Positions 37,673-49,246 of a stretch of 64,000 nt of DNA are shown here, in pieces. Origin of the DNA: JAVHYG01 sp040390025 (lineage in GTDB: Bacteria > Pseudomonadota > Gammaproteobacteria > Diplorickettsiales > Diplorickettsiaceae); NCBI GenBank assembly GCA_040390025.1, contig JAZJZD010000004.1, positions 1 through 64,000 on the forward strand. The letters run 5' to 3'. Position numbers and translations under genes: made by a program. A model generated the notes under the pieces. The model was not told where the DNA came from. It searched no databases and worked only from the letters and a program-made list of their open reading frames with translations. Position 1 is the stretch's first letter. Each line of letters starts with the position of its first letter.

Positions 37673-38293
37673 TTACTTGGAGTAATACTCAACAACTAGA
37701 TTCTCATTAAATTCTAAAGGTAATTCACTACGTTCAGGAATTAATTTAACAATACCTTGAAACTTATTAGAATCAACATCTATCCAACTTGGTTGGGGCT
37801 TTTGTTTCGCAAGCTCGAGTGCTGCTTGAATACGTGCTTGCGTTTTGCTTTTCTCTTTTATTTCGATAACATCGCCGGCTTCGACTTGATAAGAAGGAAT
37901 ATTAACGACTTTTCCATTTACTTTAACAGCACAGTGGGAAACCAATTGTCTCGCCTCCGCTCGTGTCGCTGAAAATCCAATACGAAAAACAACATTATCT
38001 AAACGGCATTCAAGTAATTTTAATAAGTTTTCGCCCGTAATTCCTTTCCGTTTGGAAGCCTTTGTATAATAAAGTCGGAATTGCTTTTCTAATACACCGT
38101 AAGTACGTCGAATTAATTGTTTTTGGCGCAACATAACACCATAATCAGACAATCGTCCACGCTTTGTACCGTGCATACCCGGAGGTGTAGCCAACTTACA
38201 TTTACTGTCTAGCGCACGTATGCCACTTTTTAATTGTAAATCGCTCCCTAGTCGGCGAGCTATTTTACAAGTAGGACCTCGGTATCTTGCCAT
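37673..38293 (-). CDS. rpsD: 30S ribosomal protein uS4
   Basis: 206 aa from ATG 38293 ([19 protein letters not shown]); the frame extends to 38353 only because the gap to rpsK is open. The S4 RNA-binding module ([34 protein letters not shown]) is intact. In relatives S4 represses the alpha operon by binding its leader; no such pseudoknot can be confirmed here. Confidence 0.97.
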   Translation of the reverse strand: MARYRGPTCKIARRLGSDLQLKSGIRALDSKCKLATPPGMHGTKRGRLSDYGVMLRQKQLIRRTYGVLEKQFRLYYTKASKRKGITGENLLKLLECRLDNVVFRIGFSATRAEARQLVSHCAVKVNGKVVNIPSYQVEAGDVIEIKEKSKTQARIQAALELAKQKPQPSWIDVDSNKFQGIVKLIPERSELPLEFNENLVVEYYSK

Positions 38294-38322
38294 TAATTTT
38301 AGTACTCCCGTTGAATATTTTT

Positions 38323-38769
38323 TTAAACCCGACGACGTTTTGGTGGCCGGCACCCATTGTGCGGAACACCCGTGATATTGATGATTTGTGTTACTTCAAT
38401 ATCTTTATTTTTTAAAGCCATAATCGCTTGCTCCGATCCTTGACCTGGTCCTTTAATTCTGACTTCAATACGCCCTAAATTATGCTTATATTTCTTAAAA
38501 TACTTTTCACTTGCTTTTTCAATCGCTTTTTCAAAAGCAACACGCGCCGCAAATGCAGTACCTTTTTTTGTACCCTTGAATTCACAAGCACCCGCCGATG
38601 AAATCCCTAAGGTATCACCACCTTTACGAATACTAATGATGGTGTTATTAAAAGAGGTAGTCAAATGAACAATCGCATCGGGAATAATTTCTTTCCGCTT
38701 ACGAATAGAACCTGCTAACGCTTTATCAGCCATCGTTGGCTGAGGTGTATGTAAATTATAATCTGTCAT
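38323..38769 (-). CDS. rpsK: 30S ribosomal protein uS11
   Basis: It forms part of the mRNA exit platform. Typical core: [32 protein letters not shown] and the end [15 protein letters not shown]. At 148 aa it is longer than the usual ~129; an internal ATG at 38733 (MADKALAG) would give 136. The first ATG has AAGG rather far upstream, so the start is uncertain. Confidence 0.95.
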   Translation of the reverse strand: MTDYNLHTPQPTMADKALAGSIRKRKEIIPDAIVHLTTSFNNTIISIRKGGDTLGISSAGACEFKGTKKGTAFAARVAFEKAIEKASEKYFKKYKHNLGRIEVRIKGPGQGSEQAIMALKNKDIEVTQIINITGVPHNGCRPPKRRRV

Positions 38770-38814
38770 ATTAGTTAAATAACTACCTTTATATATTGTT
38801 GTACACTACGAAGG

Positions 38815-39174
38815 TTAATCCTTACGAATCATCTTACGTGGCCCTTTACGTGTGCGTGCATTGGTACGAGTACGTTGACCACGAACCGGTAATCCACGAC
38901 GGTGCCTTATTCCCCTATAACAACCTAAATCCATCAAACGCTTAATACTAAGCTGAACTTCTCTTCGCAAATCGCCTTCCACTTTAAAGGTTGATAGCTT
39001 TTGACGAATAGCTTCTAATTGTTCATCGCCAAGATCCTTAACCTTAGTTTGTGAAGGAATGGATAAATCCTTGCAAATTTTTTCTGCGCGTGAACGCCCT
39101 ACACCGTAGATCGCTGTTAACCCTATAACGACATGTTTATTTATTGGTATATTTACACCGGCTATTCGAGCCAT
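38815..39174 (-). CDS. rpsM: 30S ribosomal protein uS13
   Basis: 119 aa of the 30S head protein, with [26 protein letters not shown] and the C-terminal [21 protein letters not shown]. The 210-bp gap upstream (39175-39384) is the largest inside the r-protein supercluster and marks the spc/alpha boundary. Confidence 0.97.
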   Translation of the reverse strand: MARIAGVNIPINKHVVIGLTAIYGVGRSRAEKICKDLSIPSQTKVKDLGDEQLEAIRQKLSTFKVEGDLRREVQLSIKRLMDLGCYRGIRHRRGLPVRGQRTRTNARTRKGPRKMIRKD

Positions 39175-39214
39175 TTTTGGAACTCCAAACCCTTAAATTT
39201 AAGATGCTTTAAAA

Positions 39215-39241
39215 GGCGCAGTAGGGTAGCTTACTCGCGCC
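39215..39241 (-). terminator. hairpin in the rpmJ-rpsM gap
   Basis: GGCGC-AGTA (39215-39223) pairs with TACT-C-GCGCC (39232-39241) with one bulge. On the minus strand the hairpin is followed by TTTTAAAG. It could be a weak terminator or attenuator, or part of a regulatory leader for the downstream rpsM-rpsK-rpsD-rpoA-rplQ group. A possible promoter (TTGATT, 17 bp, TACCCT) overlaps it. Confidence 0.45.
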
Positions 39242-39384
39242 AAAAAATCAATAATTGCTGCATAAATAATTCCTAATATCTATCCTCAACTGACAAATCA
39301 GAAGATAAAAATGTTTAGAAAAAACAGCAGGCCCTATATACAACACCCGGCTAAAATCCGAGAAATCAAACAATCTAAGCAAAA

Positions 39385-39501
39385 TTAGCCTTGGCGCTGC
39401 TTATGTCTAGGATTTGTAGAACAAATCACCCGCTTTACGCCATTACGATTAACAACCGTACAGTTTTTGCAAATTTTTTTAATCGATGCCCTAACTTTCA
39501 T
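39385..39501 (-). CDS. rpmJ: 50S ribosomal protein bL36
   Basis: Only 38 aa, read on the minus strand from ATG 39501 to TAA 39385. It begins [17 protein letters not shown] and ends NPRHKQRQG. The zinc ligands are Cys11, Cys14, Cys27 and a C-terminal His, i.e. the zinc-binding type. It lies between secY and rpsM as in most gammaproteobacteria. Confidence 0.95.
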   Translation of the reverse strand: MKVRASIKKICKNCTVVNRNGVKRVICSTNPRHKQRQG

Positions 39502-39563
39502 AATAACCTCACAGACAACTAAACTTTACACCTCAAACCTTAGCTGAGGGCTTAAATAAAAAA

Positions 39564-40919
39564 TCAGTATAATCCACTAATGCCACCTGGACCGGGTAAT
39601 CCTTTTAAATTGGCCTTTTTCAACAAGGATTCATACTGTTGCGACATCAATAATGATTGCACTTGAACCATAAAATCCATGATGACCACTACAATAATTA
39701 ACAAAGAAGTCCCACCAAAATAAAAGGGTACATGCCAGGCGTATATCATAAACTCAGGCAACAAGGCGACTAAGGCAAGATAAATACAACCTATTAAAGT
39801 CAGCCTCGTCATCGTCATATCGATATAACGAGCACTCTGTTCTCCAGGTCTAATGCCCGGAATAAACGCACCGGATTTTTTTAAATTATCAGCCGTTTCA
39901 CGGGGATTAAAAACAAGCGCAGTATAGAAAAAAGAGAAGAATACTATAGCTGCAGTAAATAGCAAGATATAAAGTGGTTGGCCTGGTGACAGCCAGAAGC
40001 TGACATTTGCTAACCAACTCATCCCCTTTACATTAGAAAACCATTGAGCAAAAGTTCCTGGTAGCATCATGATGCTGGATGCAAAAATAGGCGGAATAAC
40101 ACCAGCCATATTAATTTTTAAAGGCAAATGGCTGGTTTGAGCACTAAATATTTTCCGACCTTGTTGGCGCTGAGGATAATTAACCGTAATACGACGCTGG
40201 CCACGCTCCATAAAAACAACAAATGCTGTGACCAAAATAATGACCGCTAAAATACACAATAAACTTAAAAATTGAATTTGACCCTGTCTCAGCTGTTCTA
40301 ACGATTTAACAATAGCCACAGGAAGGCCAGAAACTATACCGGAAAATATGATAAGGGATATGCCATTACCAATACCGTGTTCTGTAATCTGCTCGCCTAA
40401 CCACATCAAAAACAGAGTCCCCGTCACTAAAGTCACCGTTGCGACAAAATAAAAGAAGAACCCAGGATTTAGTACAACACCATGGCCTACTAACCACTTT
40501 GCCATCCCAATGGCTTGAACTAGTGCTAAAACAGTAGTTCCATAGCGTGTATATTGATTGATCTTACGTCGACCCGCTTCACCCTCTTTTTTAAGCTGCT
40601 CCAGGGCTGGAACCACTGCCGTCAAAAGTTGAACAATAATGGAAACTGAAATATAAGGCAAAAGACCTAAAGCAAAGACGGTAAACCGTGAAAGTGCGCC
40701 ACCAGAAAACATATTAAAAAGACCTAATATGCTATTATTTTGATGGCTAAATAAATCAGCTAACCTTTGCGGGTCTAAGCCGGGAACTGGAATATGTGCA
40801 CCAATCCGATAGACAAGAATTGCTAACAACACAAACAATAAGCGACGCTTCAATTCAGAAAAACCGCTGCTTTGTAGGGTTCCTTTTCCAAGTGAAGCTA
40901 AGCGGTTAGACTTACTCAT
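39564..40919 (-). CDS. secY: preprotein translocase subunit SecY
   Basis: Channel of the Sec translocon: 451 aa with ten hydrophobic helices. Conserved parts include [50 protein letters not shown] and [22 protein letters not shown]. The ATG directly follows the rplO stop (no spacer). Confidence 0.97.
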   Translation of the reverse strand: MSKSNRLASLGKGTLQSSGFSELKRRLLFVLLAILVYRIGAHIPVPGLDPQRLADLFSHQNNSILGLFNMFSGGALSRFTVFALGLLPYISVSIIVQLLTAVVPALEQLKKEGEAGRRKINQYTRYGTTVLALVQAIGMAKWLVGHGVVLNPGFFFYFVATVTLVTGTLFLMWLGEQITEHGIGNGISLIIFSGIVSGLPVAIVKSLEQLRQGQIQFLSLLCILAVIILVTAFVVFMERGQRRITVNYPQRQQGRKIFSAQTSHLPLKINMAGVIPPIFASSIMMLPGTFAQWFSNVKGMSWLANVSFWLSPGQPLYILLFTAAIVFFSFFYTALVFNPRETADNLKKSGAFIPGIRPGEQSARYIDMTMTRLTLIGCIYLALVALLPEFMIYAWHVPFYFGGTSLLIIVVVIMDFMVQVQSLLMSQQYESLLKKANLKGLPGPGGISGLY

Positions 40920-41369
40920 CTAGCCCTCAACACTGCCGCCAGCCGCTTCAATTAAAGCGCGTGCCCCGCTGGTTAGCTTTAAGCCCTTTACACGAACAGT
41001 TTTTTCAAGTTTTCCCGTGGCAATCAGTTTTACTTCCCTAACAGAAGCATTAATTATACGCGCGTCTTTTAGCGCTTGCAGATCAATAACTTCGGTGTTC
41101 AGCTTATTTAAAGCATCAAGGCGAAGCACCTTTGTTGATAACCGGCAAGGTGGTGTAAAGCCAAATTTAGGTAAGCGGCGCTGAATAGGTGTTTGCCCCC
41201 CTTCAAAACCCAATTTATGAAAACCGCCTGCACGGGCACGTTGTCCCTTGTGGCCACGGCCACAAGTTTTCCCAAGTCCAGAACCAATACCACGTCCTAA
41301 ACGTTTAGCTGATGGTTTAGAGCCCGGCGCAGGTGTTATTGTATTAAGATGTAATTTATCTGAATTCAT
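40920..41369 (-). CDS. rplO: 50S ribosomal protein uL15
   Basis: 149 aa. The Gly-rich basic N-terminus KRLGRGIGSGLGKTCGRGHKGQ and the following GGFHKLGFEGGQTPIQRRLPK are diagnostic. It is abutted by secY. Confidence 0.97.
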   Translation of the reverse strand: MNSDKLHLNTITPAPGSKPSAKRLGRGIGSGLGKTCGRGHKGQRARAGGFHKLGFEGGQTPIQRRLPKFGFTPPCRLSTKVLRLDALNKLNTEVIDLQALKDARIINASVREVKLIATGKLEKTVRVKGLKLTSGARALIEAAGGSVEG

Positions 41370-41374
41370 AGTTG

Positions 41375-41560
41375 TTAAATCTCCTCTACTTTTAATAAGT
41401 AGCCCACCTTTTCAACCATTCCACGCATAGCTGAATTGTCTTTGACTTCAATAACCTGATTTAATCGCTTTAAACCTAATGCAGCAATCGTCGCTGAATG
41501 ATTAGGTATGCGACCTGAAATACTACGTTGTAAAGTTAACCGTAATTTTTTATCTGCCAT
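41375..41560 (-). CDS. rpmD: 50S ribosomal protein uL30
   Basis: 61 aa from ATG 41560 (MADKKLRLTLQRSISGRIPNH); the twelve codons before it belong to the gap after rpsE. Contains AALGLKRLNQVIEVKDNSAMRGMV. It lies five bases upstream of rplO. Confidence 0.95.
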   Translation of the reverse strand: MADKKLRLTLQRSISGRIPNHSATIAALGLKRLNQVIEVKDNSAMRGMVEKVGYLLKVEEI

Positions 41561-41617
41561 AATAGTATACCCATTGCGCTTGAGTTTTACGTTCAAAAAC
41601 TCAAGTAATTCATTTTT

Positions 41618-42121
41618 TTATTCAATAATTTCTTTAATTGATTTTCCACGTTTATCGGCAATCATTTCAGGCGTCGTCATACTTTTTAACGCTTTTAAAG
41701 TAGCCCGAACAACATTAGTTCGGTTAGAAGACCCGATAATTTTAGCAATGACATCTGTAATCCCTAAGACCTCACAAATAGCACGCATAGGACCACCGGC
41801 GATAATTCCAGTCCCTTTCCCAGCAGGTAACATACGAACCGTAGTAGCGCCATGAGAAGCTTCCACAGCATGAAAAAGAGTACCGTTATTTAGCTCAACA
41901 TAAAGCATGTTACGGCGCGCTTTCTCCAAAGCCTTTTGCATAGCCACTGAAACTTCGCGAGCTGGACGTTTACTAAATCCAATACGCCCCTTACCATCGC
42001 CTACCACAACACCAGCAGCAAAACTAAATATTCGACCACCTTTTACTACTTTAGCATGGCGGTTAACAGCGATAAGTTTTTCTTGCAAACCATCACTTTT
42101 CGTTGATTGATCAAAACTCAT
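41618..42121 (-). CDS. rpsE: 30S ribosomal protein uS5
   Basis: 167 aa, involved in decoding accuracy. The S5 domain shows [35 protein letters not shown] and the C-terminal part [19 protein letters not shown]. Standard length and position. Confidence 0.97.
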   Translation of the reverse strand: MSFDQSTKSDGLQEKLIAVNRHAKVVKGGRIFSFAAGVVVGDGKGRIGFSKRPAREVSVAMQKALEKARRNMLYVELNNGTLFHAVEASHGATTVRMLPAGKGTGIIAGGPMRAICEVLGITDVIAKIIGSSNRTNVVRATLKALKSMTTPEMIADKRGKSIKEIIE

Positions 42122-42141
42122 TTATAAATAACCTTTATTAA

Positions 42142-42504
42142 TTAAAAGGGCAATCCAGCCTCACGTGCTGCATCTGCCAATGCCTTAATACAACCGTGAT
42201 ACCTAAAACCAGAACGGTCAAAAGCAACTTCCTTTATACCTGCCGCAATCGCTCGCTTAGCAATAAAATTACCAACTATCGTAGCCGATTTAATATTGTT
42301 AGCACTCGCACCACCTTCTTTAATTTCTTTATCTAAGGTTGAAGCACTTGCTAAAACCTTATCACCCTTTTCAGCAGAAACAATAATCTGCGCATAAAGA
42401 TGTTTGGAGGATCGACCTACGCAAAGGCGTGGAACTCCAAGCTGTCGAATCTTAGCTCGTGTCTTAGTAGCCCTACGTTGTCGCTTTAACTTTTTGTCTA
42501 ACAT
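42142..42504 (-). CDS. rplR: 50S ribosomal protein uL18
   Basis: 120 aa 5S-rRNA-binding protein, with [31 protein letters not shown] and the end [26 protein letters not shown]. Confidence 0.97.
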   Translation of the reverse strand: MLDKKLKRQRRATKTRAKIRQLGVPRLCVGRSSKHLYAQIIVSAEKGDKVLASASTLDKEIKEGGASANNIKSATIVGNFIAKRAIAAGIKEVAFDRSGFRYHGCIKALADAAREAGLPF

Positions 42505-42522
42505 GTGCGAATCCCCTAACCT

Positions 42523-43053
42523 TTACTTTTTCTTGGTTTCTTTCAACTTAATCAGTTCACCGAAATAACGAACACCTTTTCCTTTATAAGGCTCAGGTGG
42601 ACGGTAGCGACGTATTTCTGCTGCTACTTGTCCTACTAATTGCTTATCTGAACCTTGAATAGCAATTTCTGTAGGCGTAGACGCAGTAACCGTTATTCCA
42701 TCAGGAATGTCATAAATGACAGGATGTGAAAAGCCCAATGTTAAATGGAGTTTTTTACCTTGTACATTAGCACGATAACCAACACCTACTAATTGTAAAA
42801 CTTTCTTAAAGCCTTCTGTAACGCCAATCAACACATTAGCAACGTTGGCACGTGTAGTGCCTGCCAAAGCATCAGCTTCGCTACTATCATCCACAGGAAT
42901 TACTTGCAGAACCTTCTCGTCTAAACTCAGTTTTACGAGCTTATTACATGTATAATTTAATACGCCCTGCTTGCCTTTAACAACAAGGACCTGGCCGTCC
43001 AACGTTACGTTGGCGTCGCCGATATTTATTGGATTTTTTGCAACTCTTGACAT
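42523..43053 (-). CDS. rplF: 50S ribosomal protein uL6
   Basis: 176 aa with two repeated L6 folds. It starts MSRVAKNPINIGDANVTLDG, and the C-terminal half has QLVGQVAAEIRRYRPPEPYKGKGVRY. Confidence 0.97.
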   Translation of the reverse strand: MSRVAKNPINIGDANVTLDGQVLVVKGKQGVLNYTCNKLVKLSLDEKVLQVIPVDDSSEADALAGTTRANVANVLIGVTEGFKKVLQLVGVGYRANVQGKKLHLTLGFSHPVIYDIPDGITVTASTPTEIAIQGSDKQLVGQVAAEIRRYRPPEPYKGKGVRYFGELIKLKETKKK

Positions 43054-43068
43054 AAAACTTTTTAACCT

Positions 43069-43464
43069 TTATTCAATGGTAGCGATTACTTCGCCGCCTT
43101 GGCCTAAAGCACGGGCCGCCCTATCAGTCATTAAACCTTTGGAAGTCGAGATAATAGCCACACCTAAACCACCCACTACTTTAGGTAAGCGATCAGCAGA
43201 TTTATAGGTACGAAGACCTGGACGACTCACACGCTTTAATGAAGCAATAACTGGTTTTTCTAAATGATATTTTAAAAATACCGTCAATGAAGACTTAGCT
43301 TCCTTTGTTTCACATTGAAAATCAGTTATATAACCTTCTTCTTTCAATAAGTTAGCGATAGCTAATTTCATTTTAGAAGAGGGCATAGCCACAAATGGCT
43401 TTTTTACCGCCTGTGCATTCTTTATCCGGATAAACATGTCCGCTATTGGATCTTGCATACTCAT
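43069..43464 (-). CDS. rpsH: 30S ribosomal protein uS8
   Basis: 131 aa 16S central-domain binder. [22 protein letters not shown] and the C-terminal [20 protein letters not shown] identify it. In E. coli S8 represses the spc operon at rplE; whether that site is kept here was not determined. Confidence 0.97.
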   Translation of the reverse strand: MSMQDPIADMFIRIKNAQAVKKPFVAMPSSKMKLAIANLLKEEGYITDFQCETKEAKSSLTVFLKYHLEKPVIASLKRVSRPGLRTYKSADRLPKVVGGLGVAIISTSKGLMTDRAARALGQGGEVIATIE

Positions 43465-43477
43465 AATCTTTATACCT

Positions 43478-43783
43478 TTACCAGCTCGATTTTACTATTC
43501 CAGGAAGATCACCCTTCATTGCATAAAGGCGTAACATGTTACGTGATAATCCAAATTGTCGATAAACACCACGTGGACGGCCTGTTAGACGACAGCGATT
43601 ACGTAGTCGTACAGGCGAAGAATCACGCGGTAATATTTGTAACTTTTGTTGTGCTGTCCAACGTACTTCAGCGCTTAGTTCAGGATTTGATATAATTTTT
43701 TTCAGCTCAGCACGCTTTACAGCATACTTTTTTACTATCAATTCGCGCTTTCGTTGGCGCATAATTACACTTGTTTTTGCCAT
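43478..43783 (-). CDS. rpsN: 30S ribosomal protein uS14
   Basis: 101 aa, the long zinc-independent form. Typical are [21 protein letters not shown] and the end [21 protein letters not shown]; the CxxC pairs of the short form are absent. Confidence 0.97.
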   Translation of the reverse strand: MAKTSVIMRQRKRELIVKKYAVKRAELKKIISNPELSAEVRWTAQQKLQILPRDSSPVRLRNRCRLTGRPRGVYRQFGLSRNMLRLYAMKGDLPGIVKSSW

Positions 43784-43788
43784 AAAGT

Positions 43789-44331
43789 TTAATTCTCTTT
43801 AAATGGAAAGTTGAACGCTGCTAATAAGGCACGTCCTTCTTCATTAGTTTTTGCAGAGGTAGTAATCGTAATATCCATTCCTCGCAAAGTATCTATAGTA
43901 TCGTATTTAATTTCAGGAAATACGATTTGTTCACGTACGCCCAAACTATAATTTCCACGACCATCGAAAGCTCGCGGAGTAAACCCGCGAAAATCCCTAA
44001 TTCTAGGAATAGCCACTTGAATTAAGCGATCTAAAAATTCATACATACGCTCTTTGCGTAAAGTAACTTTGCAGCCAATAGGCCAACCTTCACGAATTTT
44101 GAAACCCGCATTAGATTTTTTAGCCAGTGTAATAATCGGTCGTTGGCCAGCAATTAACTTCATATCAGCTACTGCAAAATCAATAACTTTTTTATTGGCT
44201 ACCGCCTCGCCCACACCCATATTAAGTGTAACCTTCGTGATTCGAGGCACTTCCATAATACTTTGATAAGCAAAGTCTTTCTTCAATTGTGGCACTATCT
44301 TTTCTAAATAATATTCTTTTAACCTGGCCAT
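43789..44331 (-). CDS. rplE: 50S ribosomal protein uL5
   Basis: 180 aa 5S-rRNA-binding protein, with [36 protein letters not shown] and [19 protein letters not shown]. Five bases before rpsN. Confidence 0.97.
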   Translation of the reverse strand: MARLKEYYLEKIVPQLKKDFAYQSIMEVPRITKVTLNMGVGEAVANKKVIDFAVADMKLIAGQRPIITLAKKSNAGFKIREGWPIGCKVTLRKERMYEFLDRLIQVAIPRIRDFRGFTPRAFDGRGNYSLGVREQIVFPEIKYDTIDTLRGMDITITTSAKTNEEGRALLAAFNFPFKEN

Positions 44332-44344
44332 TAGCTCACCTAAA

Positions 44345-44665
44345 TTAAATATCTACCAATTCATCATTGGACTTAAAAACTCGAACCCGCTTACCATCTT
44401 CTAAAATCCTAATACGTACTTTATCGGCCTTTTTAGATATTGGGTTATAAAGCGCTAAGTTTGCCAAATCAATACTCGCTTCCTGTGTTACAACGCCACC
44501 CGTTACATTTTTTTGCGGATTAGGCTTAACATGTTTTTTAACTGTATTAATTCCTTCAACTACGGCACGATTTTTCGCAGGTAGTACCCGTAACACTTTA
44601 CCTTGTTTACCTTTATCTTTACCGCATAAAGCAATAACTGTATCGCCTTTTTTAATTTTATGCAT
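44345..44665 (-). CDS. rplX: 50S ribosomal protein uL24
   Basis: 106 aa assembly-initiating protein with the KOW motif near its start ([24 protein letters not shown]) and [16 protein letters not shown]. Confidence 0.97.
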   Translation of the reverse strand: MHKIKKGDTVIALCGKDKGKQGKVLRVLPAKNRAVVEGINTVKKHVKPNPQKNVTGGVVTQEASIDLANLALYNPISKKADKVRIRILEDGKRVRVFKSNDELVDI

Positions 44666-44679
44666 ACCTATATTACCAG

Positions 44680-45048
44680 TTAGATTACTTCAGGTGCTAA
44701 TGAGATGATTTTCATAAATTTATCAGTACGTAGTTCTCTAGGAACAGGGCCAAAAACACGTGTACCTAGCGACTGAGACTGTGCATTTAACAAAACAACC
44801 GCATTTTTATCAAAACGTAAAACGCTGCCGTCTTGTCGACGAACACCCTTTTTAGTCCGCACTACGACAGCAAGGCATACATCGCCTTTTTTTACTTTAC
44901 CACGAGGTACAGCATCTTTAACACTAACTTTAATTAGATCGCCAATGCCAGCATAGCGCCTTTTAGAACCGCCTAATACCTTAATACACATCACGAGACG
45001 TGCGCCGCTATTGTCAGCCACTTCAAGCTCTGTTTGCATCTGTATCAT
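44680..45048 (-). CDS. rplN: 50S ribosomal protein uL14
   Basis: 122 aa. [27 protein letters not shown] and the end [24 protein letters not shown] are near-invariant. The ATG overlaps the rpsQ stop (ATGA). Confidence 0.97.
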   Translation of the reverse strand: MIQMQTELEVADNSGARLVMCIKVLGGSKRRYAGIGDLIKVSVKDAVPRGKVKKGDVCLAVVVRTKKGVRRQDGSVLRFDKNAVVLLNAQSQSLGTRVFGPVPRELRTDKFMKIISLAPEVI

Positions 45049-45347
45049 TGCGCATCTCCAATCATCGGCTCAGTCAAACCTTCCTGAGCAATTGTTTTTT
45101 CAAGTACCTTTAGCAATGACCAAGCTTTATTTTTAGAGATTGGACGGCTTTCTTGAATAACTACAATATCCCCTTCAAGGCACTTATTCTCAGGATCATG
45201 AGCTAATAAGTTAGTACTTCTTTTTAAGTACTTACCATATTTTGGATGTTTGACTCTTCGTTCAATACATACATTAATGGTTTTATCCATTTTATTGCTA
45301 ATAACGCGTCCAGTAAGGGTACGTTTTACTTTATTAATTTGGCTCAT
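45045..45347 (-). CDS. rpsQ: 30S ribosomal protein uS17
   Basis: 100 aa, about 15 longer than usual owing to a C-terminal extension ([17 protein letters not shown]). The OB-fold core is normal: [35 protein letters not shown]. It overlaps both rpmC and rplN by four bases. Confidence 0.96.
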   Translation of the reverse strand: MSQINKVKRTLTGRVISNKMDKTINVCIERRVKHPKYGKYLKRSTNLLAHDPENKCLEGDIVVIQESRPISKNKAWSLLKVLEKTIAQEGLTEPMIGDAQ

Positions 45348-45541
45348 GCTTTCTGGCCTATTTTTTCATGTAAAATTGTTAATAATCTTGCTAACTGTCG
45401 ACGAACAACTTTAAGTCTATGTGTCGCTGTTAACTGACGCGTTGCATGTTGCAGCTTTAGATTAAACTGCTCACGCCCCGTCTGATATAATTCTTCTTTT
45501 AAAGCGTCAATATTCATATCACGCATTTCTTTTATCTTCAT
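45344..45541 (-). CDS. rpmC: 50S ribosomal protein uL29
   Basis: 65 aa, two helices: [24 protein letters not shown] and [19 protein letters not shown]. Its ATG overlaps the rplP TAA by one base. Confidence 0.96.
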   Translation of the reverse strand: MKIKEMRDMNIDALKEELYQTGREQFNLKLQHATRQLTATHRLKVVRRQLARLLTILHEKIGQKA

Positions 45542-45954
45542 TACAACACCGTCCGCGTTACAAAGTTAGTCTGTACGGGTAATTTGTCATCGGCTAGCTC
45601 TAATGCCGCTTTAGCCACTTCCACTGGAACCCCTTCCATCTCAAATAAAACACGTCCTGGCTGAACAACAGCAACCCAGTATTCAACACTTCCCTTTCCT
45701 TTTCCTTGACGAACTTCTAAAGGCTTTTTAGTAATCGGCTTATCTGGAAATAATCTAATCCAAACCTTCCCACCTCTTTTAACGTACCGTGTTAAAGCAC
45801 GACGGGCGGCTTCAATTTGACGTGAAGTAATAAACCCCGCTGTGGTAGCCTTTAATCCATATTGACCAAAGCTAACTTCCGTTCCACGAGAAGCAACACC
45901 CCGATTACGGCCTTTAAATTGTTTGCGAAATTTTGTTCTCTTGGGTTGTAACAT
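45541..45954 (-). CDS. rplP: 50S ribosomal protein uL16
   Basis: 137 aa A-site protein, with [43 protein letters not shown] and [20 protein letters not shown]. Confidence 0.97.
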   Translation of the reverse strand: MLQPKRTKFRKQFKGRNRGVASRGTEVSFGQYGLKATTAGFITSRQIEAARRALTRYVKRGGKVWIRLFPDKPITKKPLEVRQGKGKGSVEYWVAVVQPGRVLFEMEGVPVEVAKAALELADDKLPVQTNFVTRTVL

Positions 45955-45992
45955 AACTTATCCCGGTATTTTTTTACTCAATATTAAATTTT

Positions 45993-46757
45993 CTAATGGA
46001 TCTTTTCAGCAGATTCTTTAGAAGCTGGGTTAGCACGCTGCGACCGACGCCGGTTATAATGTCGCTGATCTTTGTCATTTGAATATTGAGACTTAGCCTC
46101 TGAATTTTCTGGAGAACTAATCTGCGACCGATCAAAAACTTCACCCTTATTAATCCAGACCTTAACACCCAATTTACCGTAAGTAGTTTGTGCTTCTGCC
46201 AAAGCATAATCAATGTTTGCACGAAAAGTATGTAACGGCACACTCCCTTCATGATAGCGCTCACTACGTGCAATTTCAGCACCACCTAAGCGCCCAGATA
46301 CTTCAATTTTAATACCTTTCGCGCCTAACCGTAGGGCAGTTTGTACGGGTCGCTTCATTGCTCGACGAAACATAACACGGCGTTCAAGTTGTTGTGCAAT
46401 ATTTTCTGCAACCAATTTAGCATCTAACTCAGGTGTCTTTACCTCTACAACAGAAAGCGAAACTGGAGCCGACATACATTCTTCCACTTTTTTTCGCAAG
46501 CGCTCAATATATTCCCCTTTTTTCCCAAGCGCCACACCAAGTCTAGCAACAGCAACAGTAATTTTTGCATTGCCTGGAGGTCTTTCAATCTGAATCGATG
46601 AAACACCTGCTTGAAGAAGGCTTTTCTCTATCAGTGCACGTATTTTTATATCTGCAATTAATAGATCTGCATAGTTCTTAGCTTTTGAATACCACTTTGC
46701 TGTCGAGGTTCGCGTAATATTTAAACGAATTCCAACAGGGTTTACTTTATGACCCAT
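45993..46757 (-). CDS. rpsC: 30S ribosomal protein uS3
   Basis: 254 aa, about 20 more than usual. The KH domain ([29 protein letters not shown]) and the C-terminal S3 domain ([30 protein letters not shown]) are intact. The extra residues form a polar, Arg/Asn/Ser-rich tail ending in SAEKIH. Confidence 0.97.
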   Translation of the reverse strand: MGHKVNPVGIRLNITRTSTAKWYSKAKNYADLLIADIKIRALIEKSLLQAGVSSIQIERPPGNAKITVAVARLGVALGKKGEYIERLRKKVEECMSAPVSLSVVEVKTPELDAKLVAENIAQQLERRVMFRRAMKRPVQTALRLGAKGIKIEVSGRLGGAEIARSERYHEGSVPLHTFRANIDYALAEAQTTYGKLGVKVWINKGEVFDRSQISSPENSEAKSQYSNDKDQRHYNRRRSQRANPASKESAEKIH

Positions 46758-46759
46758 AA

Positions 46760-47101
46760 TTAATTCTTCTCCCCATTAGATACTTTAACCGTTATATGGC
46801 ACGTAGGTTTTAATATACGGTTACTACGCCCTTTTGCACGTGCATGCATACGTTTTAACGTAGGGCCTTGATCAACATAAACAGTACTGACTTTTAATAA
46901 ATCAACATCAACACCTTGATTATGTTCCGCATTAGCAATGGCGGACTCTAATACTTTTTTTATCACTTTTGCATTTTTTTTAACGCTAAAAGTTAATAGC
47001 TGAAGTGCTTTTTCAACTTTTAAGCCACGTATTTGATCGGCTAACAAGCGACATTTTTGCGGTGATAATCTCGCGAATTTTAAATATGCAGCAACTTCCA
47101 C
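46760..47101 (-). CDS. rplV: 50S ribosomal protein uL22
   Basis: 113 aa lining the exit tunnel. [19 protein letters not shown], the tunnel loop with [21 protein letters not shown], and the end CHITVKVSN identify it. Two bases before rpsC. Confidence 0.97.
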   Translation of the reverse strand: MEVAAYLKFARLSPQKCRLLADQIRGLKVEKALQLLTFSVKKNAKVIKKVLESAIANAEHNQGVDVDLLKVSTVYVDQGPTLKRMHARAKGRSNRILKPTCHITVKVSNGEKN

Positions 47102-47118
47102 TTTCTATACCTCTTTAA

Positions 47119-47412
47119 CTATTTTTTTTCGTCAGCGCCTTTGGCTTTTTTATCGGCCGCTCTATGACTACGAAATGTTCGAGTCACAGAAAATTCACCC
47201 AATTTATGACCTACCATATTTTCTGTAATATAAATAGGAATAAAATCTTTGCCGTTATGAACAGCAATAGTTAAGCCAATCATTTCAGGAGCAACCATAG
47301 AACGACGTGACCATGTTTTAATAGGCCGCTTAACTATCGCATTCTGTGTAATCTGTACTTTTTTTGTTAAATGTACATCGATAAATGGACCTTTGTATAT
47401 TGAACGTGGCAC
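47119..47412 (-). CDS. rpsS: 30S ribosomal protein uS19
   Basis: 97 aa, with [37 protein letters not shown] and [19 protein letters not shown] short Lys-rich tail ([10 protein letters not shown]) is slightly longer than usual. Confidence 0.97.
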   Translation of the reverse strand: MPRSIYKGPFIDVHLTKKVQITQNAIVKRPIKTWSRRSMVAPEMIGLTIAVHNGKDFIPIYITENMVGHKLGEFSVTRTFRSHRAADKKAKGADEKK

Positions 47413-47432
47413 TTAACACCTCACGAATTTAA

Positions 47433-48260
47433 TTACTTCTTTTTACGTCGTTGCAATATCATTTTAGCATTGCGTTTATTACGACGCGTCTTATAACCCT
47501 TTGTTGGAACACCCCAAGGACTTACTGGATGTCGCCCACCTGAAGTTTTACCTTCACCACCACCATGCGGGTGATCGACGGGATTCATGGCAACACCTCG
47601 AACTGTTGGCCGAATACCTCGCCAACGAGAAGCACCTGCCTTACCTAAAGAACGAAGATTGTGATCATTATTACTGACAACGCCAATGGTAGCCTTACAC
47701 TCTACGGGTACTTTTCTCAATTCGCCCGAGCGGAGGCGTATAGTAGCATAATCTCCTTCTCGTGCAATTAATTGAACATAAGTACCTGCACTTCTAGCTA
47801 TTTGCGCACCCTTCCCAGGTTTTAATTCCACGGCATGTAAAACAGTACCGACTGGAATATTACGTAAAGGTAGTGCATTACCCGGCTTAATCAGTGCCGA
47901 GGCTCCTGCTGAAATCTCCATACCTATTTTAAAATCATTAGGCGCTAAAATATAGCGACGCTCACCATCGGCATACACAATGAGGGCTATATGCGCCGTA
48001 CGGTTAGGATCATATTCTATACGCTCAACACGACCGACAATCCCTTCTTTATTGCGCTTGAAATCAATCAAACGATAAAGCTGCTTATGCCCACCGCCTT
48101 GATGGCGAGTGGTAATACGCCCATAATTATTCCGACCGCCCTTTTTGGGTTTAGGGGCCAATAAATTGCTATAAGGCTTACCTTTATGTAAGCCTGCCTT
48201 GGATATCTTTACAACGAAACGACGTCCAGGCGAGGTAGGATTTGCTTTTTGTGTAGGCAT
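47433..48260 (-). CDS. rplB: 50S ribosomal protein uL2
   Basis: 275 aa peptidyl-transferase-centre protein. The universally conserved C-terminal loop [21 protein letters not shown] is present, as are [17 protein letters not shown] and the basic tail. Confidence 0.98.
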   Translation of the reverse strand: MPTQKANPTSPGRRFVVKISKAGLHKGKPYSNLLAPKPKKGGRNNYGRITTRHQGGGHKQLYRLIDFKRNKEGIVGRVERIEYDPNRTAHIALIVYADGERRYILAPNDFKIGMEISAGASALIKPGNALPLRNIPVGTVLHAVELKPGKGAQIARSAGTYVQLIAREGDYATIRLRSGELRKVPVECKATIGVVSNNDHNLRSLGKAGASRWRGIRPTVRGVAMNPVDHPHGGGEGKTSGGRHPVSPWGVPTKGYKTRRNKRNAKMILQRRKKK

Positions 48261-48274
48261 ATAACTTATTTTCT

Positions 48275-48592
48275 CTATTTTGTTCCTGTAAAATCGATAT
48301 CATGGCCAGCGTGTAAACTTACATAAGCCTTTTTCCAAGCCTTAACATGCCCTTCCGTTTGCTTAAAACGCCGACGTTTCGGCTTAACATTTAAAAGCTG
48401 AACCGCACTTACCTTTACGTTAAATAAAGATTCAACGGCCTGTTTCACTTCAGATTTATTAGCATCTTTCTGAACTTTAAAAACAAACTGGCGATGTTTG
48501 TCAGCCAAAAGTGTCGATTTTTCAGAAACATGCGGTCTTTTTATAAGTTTAAATCGGCGCTGTTGTTGATGTGTTACTACCGAAAGAGTCAT
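48275..48592 (-). CDS. rplW: 50S ribosomal protein uL23
   Basis: 105 aa at the tunnel exit, docking site for trigger factor and [39 protein letters not shown] is typical. The ATG overlaps the rplD stop by four bases. Confidence 0.97.
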   Translation of the reverse strand: MTLSVVTHQQQRRFKLIKRPHVSEKSTLLADKHRQFVFKVQKDANKSEVKQAVESLFNVKVSAVQLLNVKPKRRRFKQTEGHVKAWKKAYVSLHAGHDIDFTGTK

Positions 48593-49215
48593 GCTAAAAG
48601 CTCCTCAATTTGTTTTAGCGCAGGCACCGTTATTAATATTTTCTTATGATTGATTAAATCCACCGGGTTAATAGCCTCTACATCCAACAATGCAACAGTG
48701 TGAAGATTACGTGCAGCTAAATAGATATCTCTATTAACTTCATCAAGAATAATTAAGACTTTCCCATCTACATTAAATTCTTCTAACTTAGCTACTAAGC
48801 GCTGAGTCTTAGGCTCTTCTACTGAAAATGAATCAGTAATCAAAAAACGGTCTTGACGCAAAAGTTCAGAAAATATCGAACGCATTGCGGAACGATACAT
48901 TTTTTTATTTACTTTTTGTGAATAATCTTGTGGACTAGCGGCAAAAGTTACACCACCACTACGCCATAGTGGGCTACGAATAGTTCCTGCACGAGCACGG
49001 CCCATTCCTTTTTGCTTCCATGGTTTCTTTCCACCACCGCTTACGGCCGCACGATTTTTTTGTGCATGCGTTCCTTGTCTACCACCAGCCAAGTAAGCCG
49101 TAACTACCTGATGTATTAAAGGCTCATTATAACGACAATCAAAAACTGCCTCAGACAATTGAAGCGCTTCTTTCGAGCCTGTATTTGTTACTAATGTGAC
49201 TTGCATGCTTGCCAT
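48589..49215 (-). CDS. rplD: 50S ribosomal protein uL4
   Basis: 208 aa. The tunnel loop [30 protein letters not shown] is clear, and [24 protein letters not shown] follows. In E. coli L4 also autoregulates the S10 operon; here the S10 genes follow tuf directly with no long leader, so that control may be absent. Confidence 0.97.
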   Translation of the reverse strand: MASMQVTLVTNTGSKEALQLSEAVFDCRYNEPLIHQVVTAYLAGGRQGTHAQKNRAAVSGGGKKPWKQKGMGRARAGTIRSPLWRSGGVTFAASPQDYSQKVNKKMYRSAMRSIFSELLRQDRFLITDSFSVEEPKTQRLVAKLEEFNVDGKVLIILDEVNRDIYLAARNLHTVALLDVEAINPVDLINHKKILITVPALKQIEELLA

Positions 49216-49246
49216 TCCAAATAATTAATTGAGCAATTTTTAAATT

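Noticed and set aside
45974..46285. 103-codon frame overlapping rpsC
   Set aside because: A shadow of uS3 in another frame; uS3 is complete and in its conserved place.
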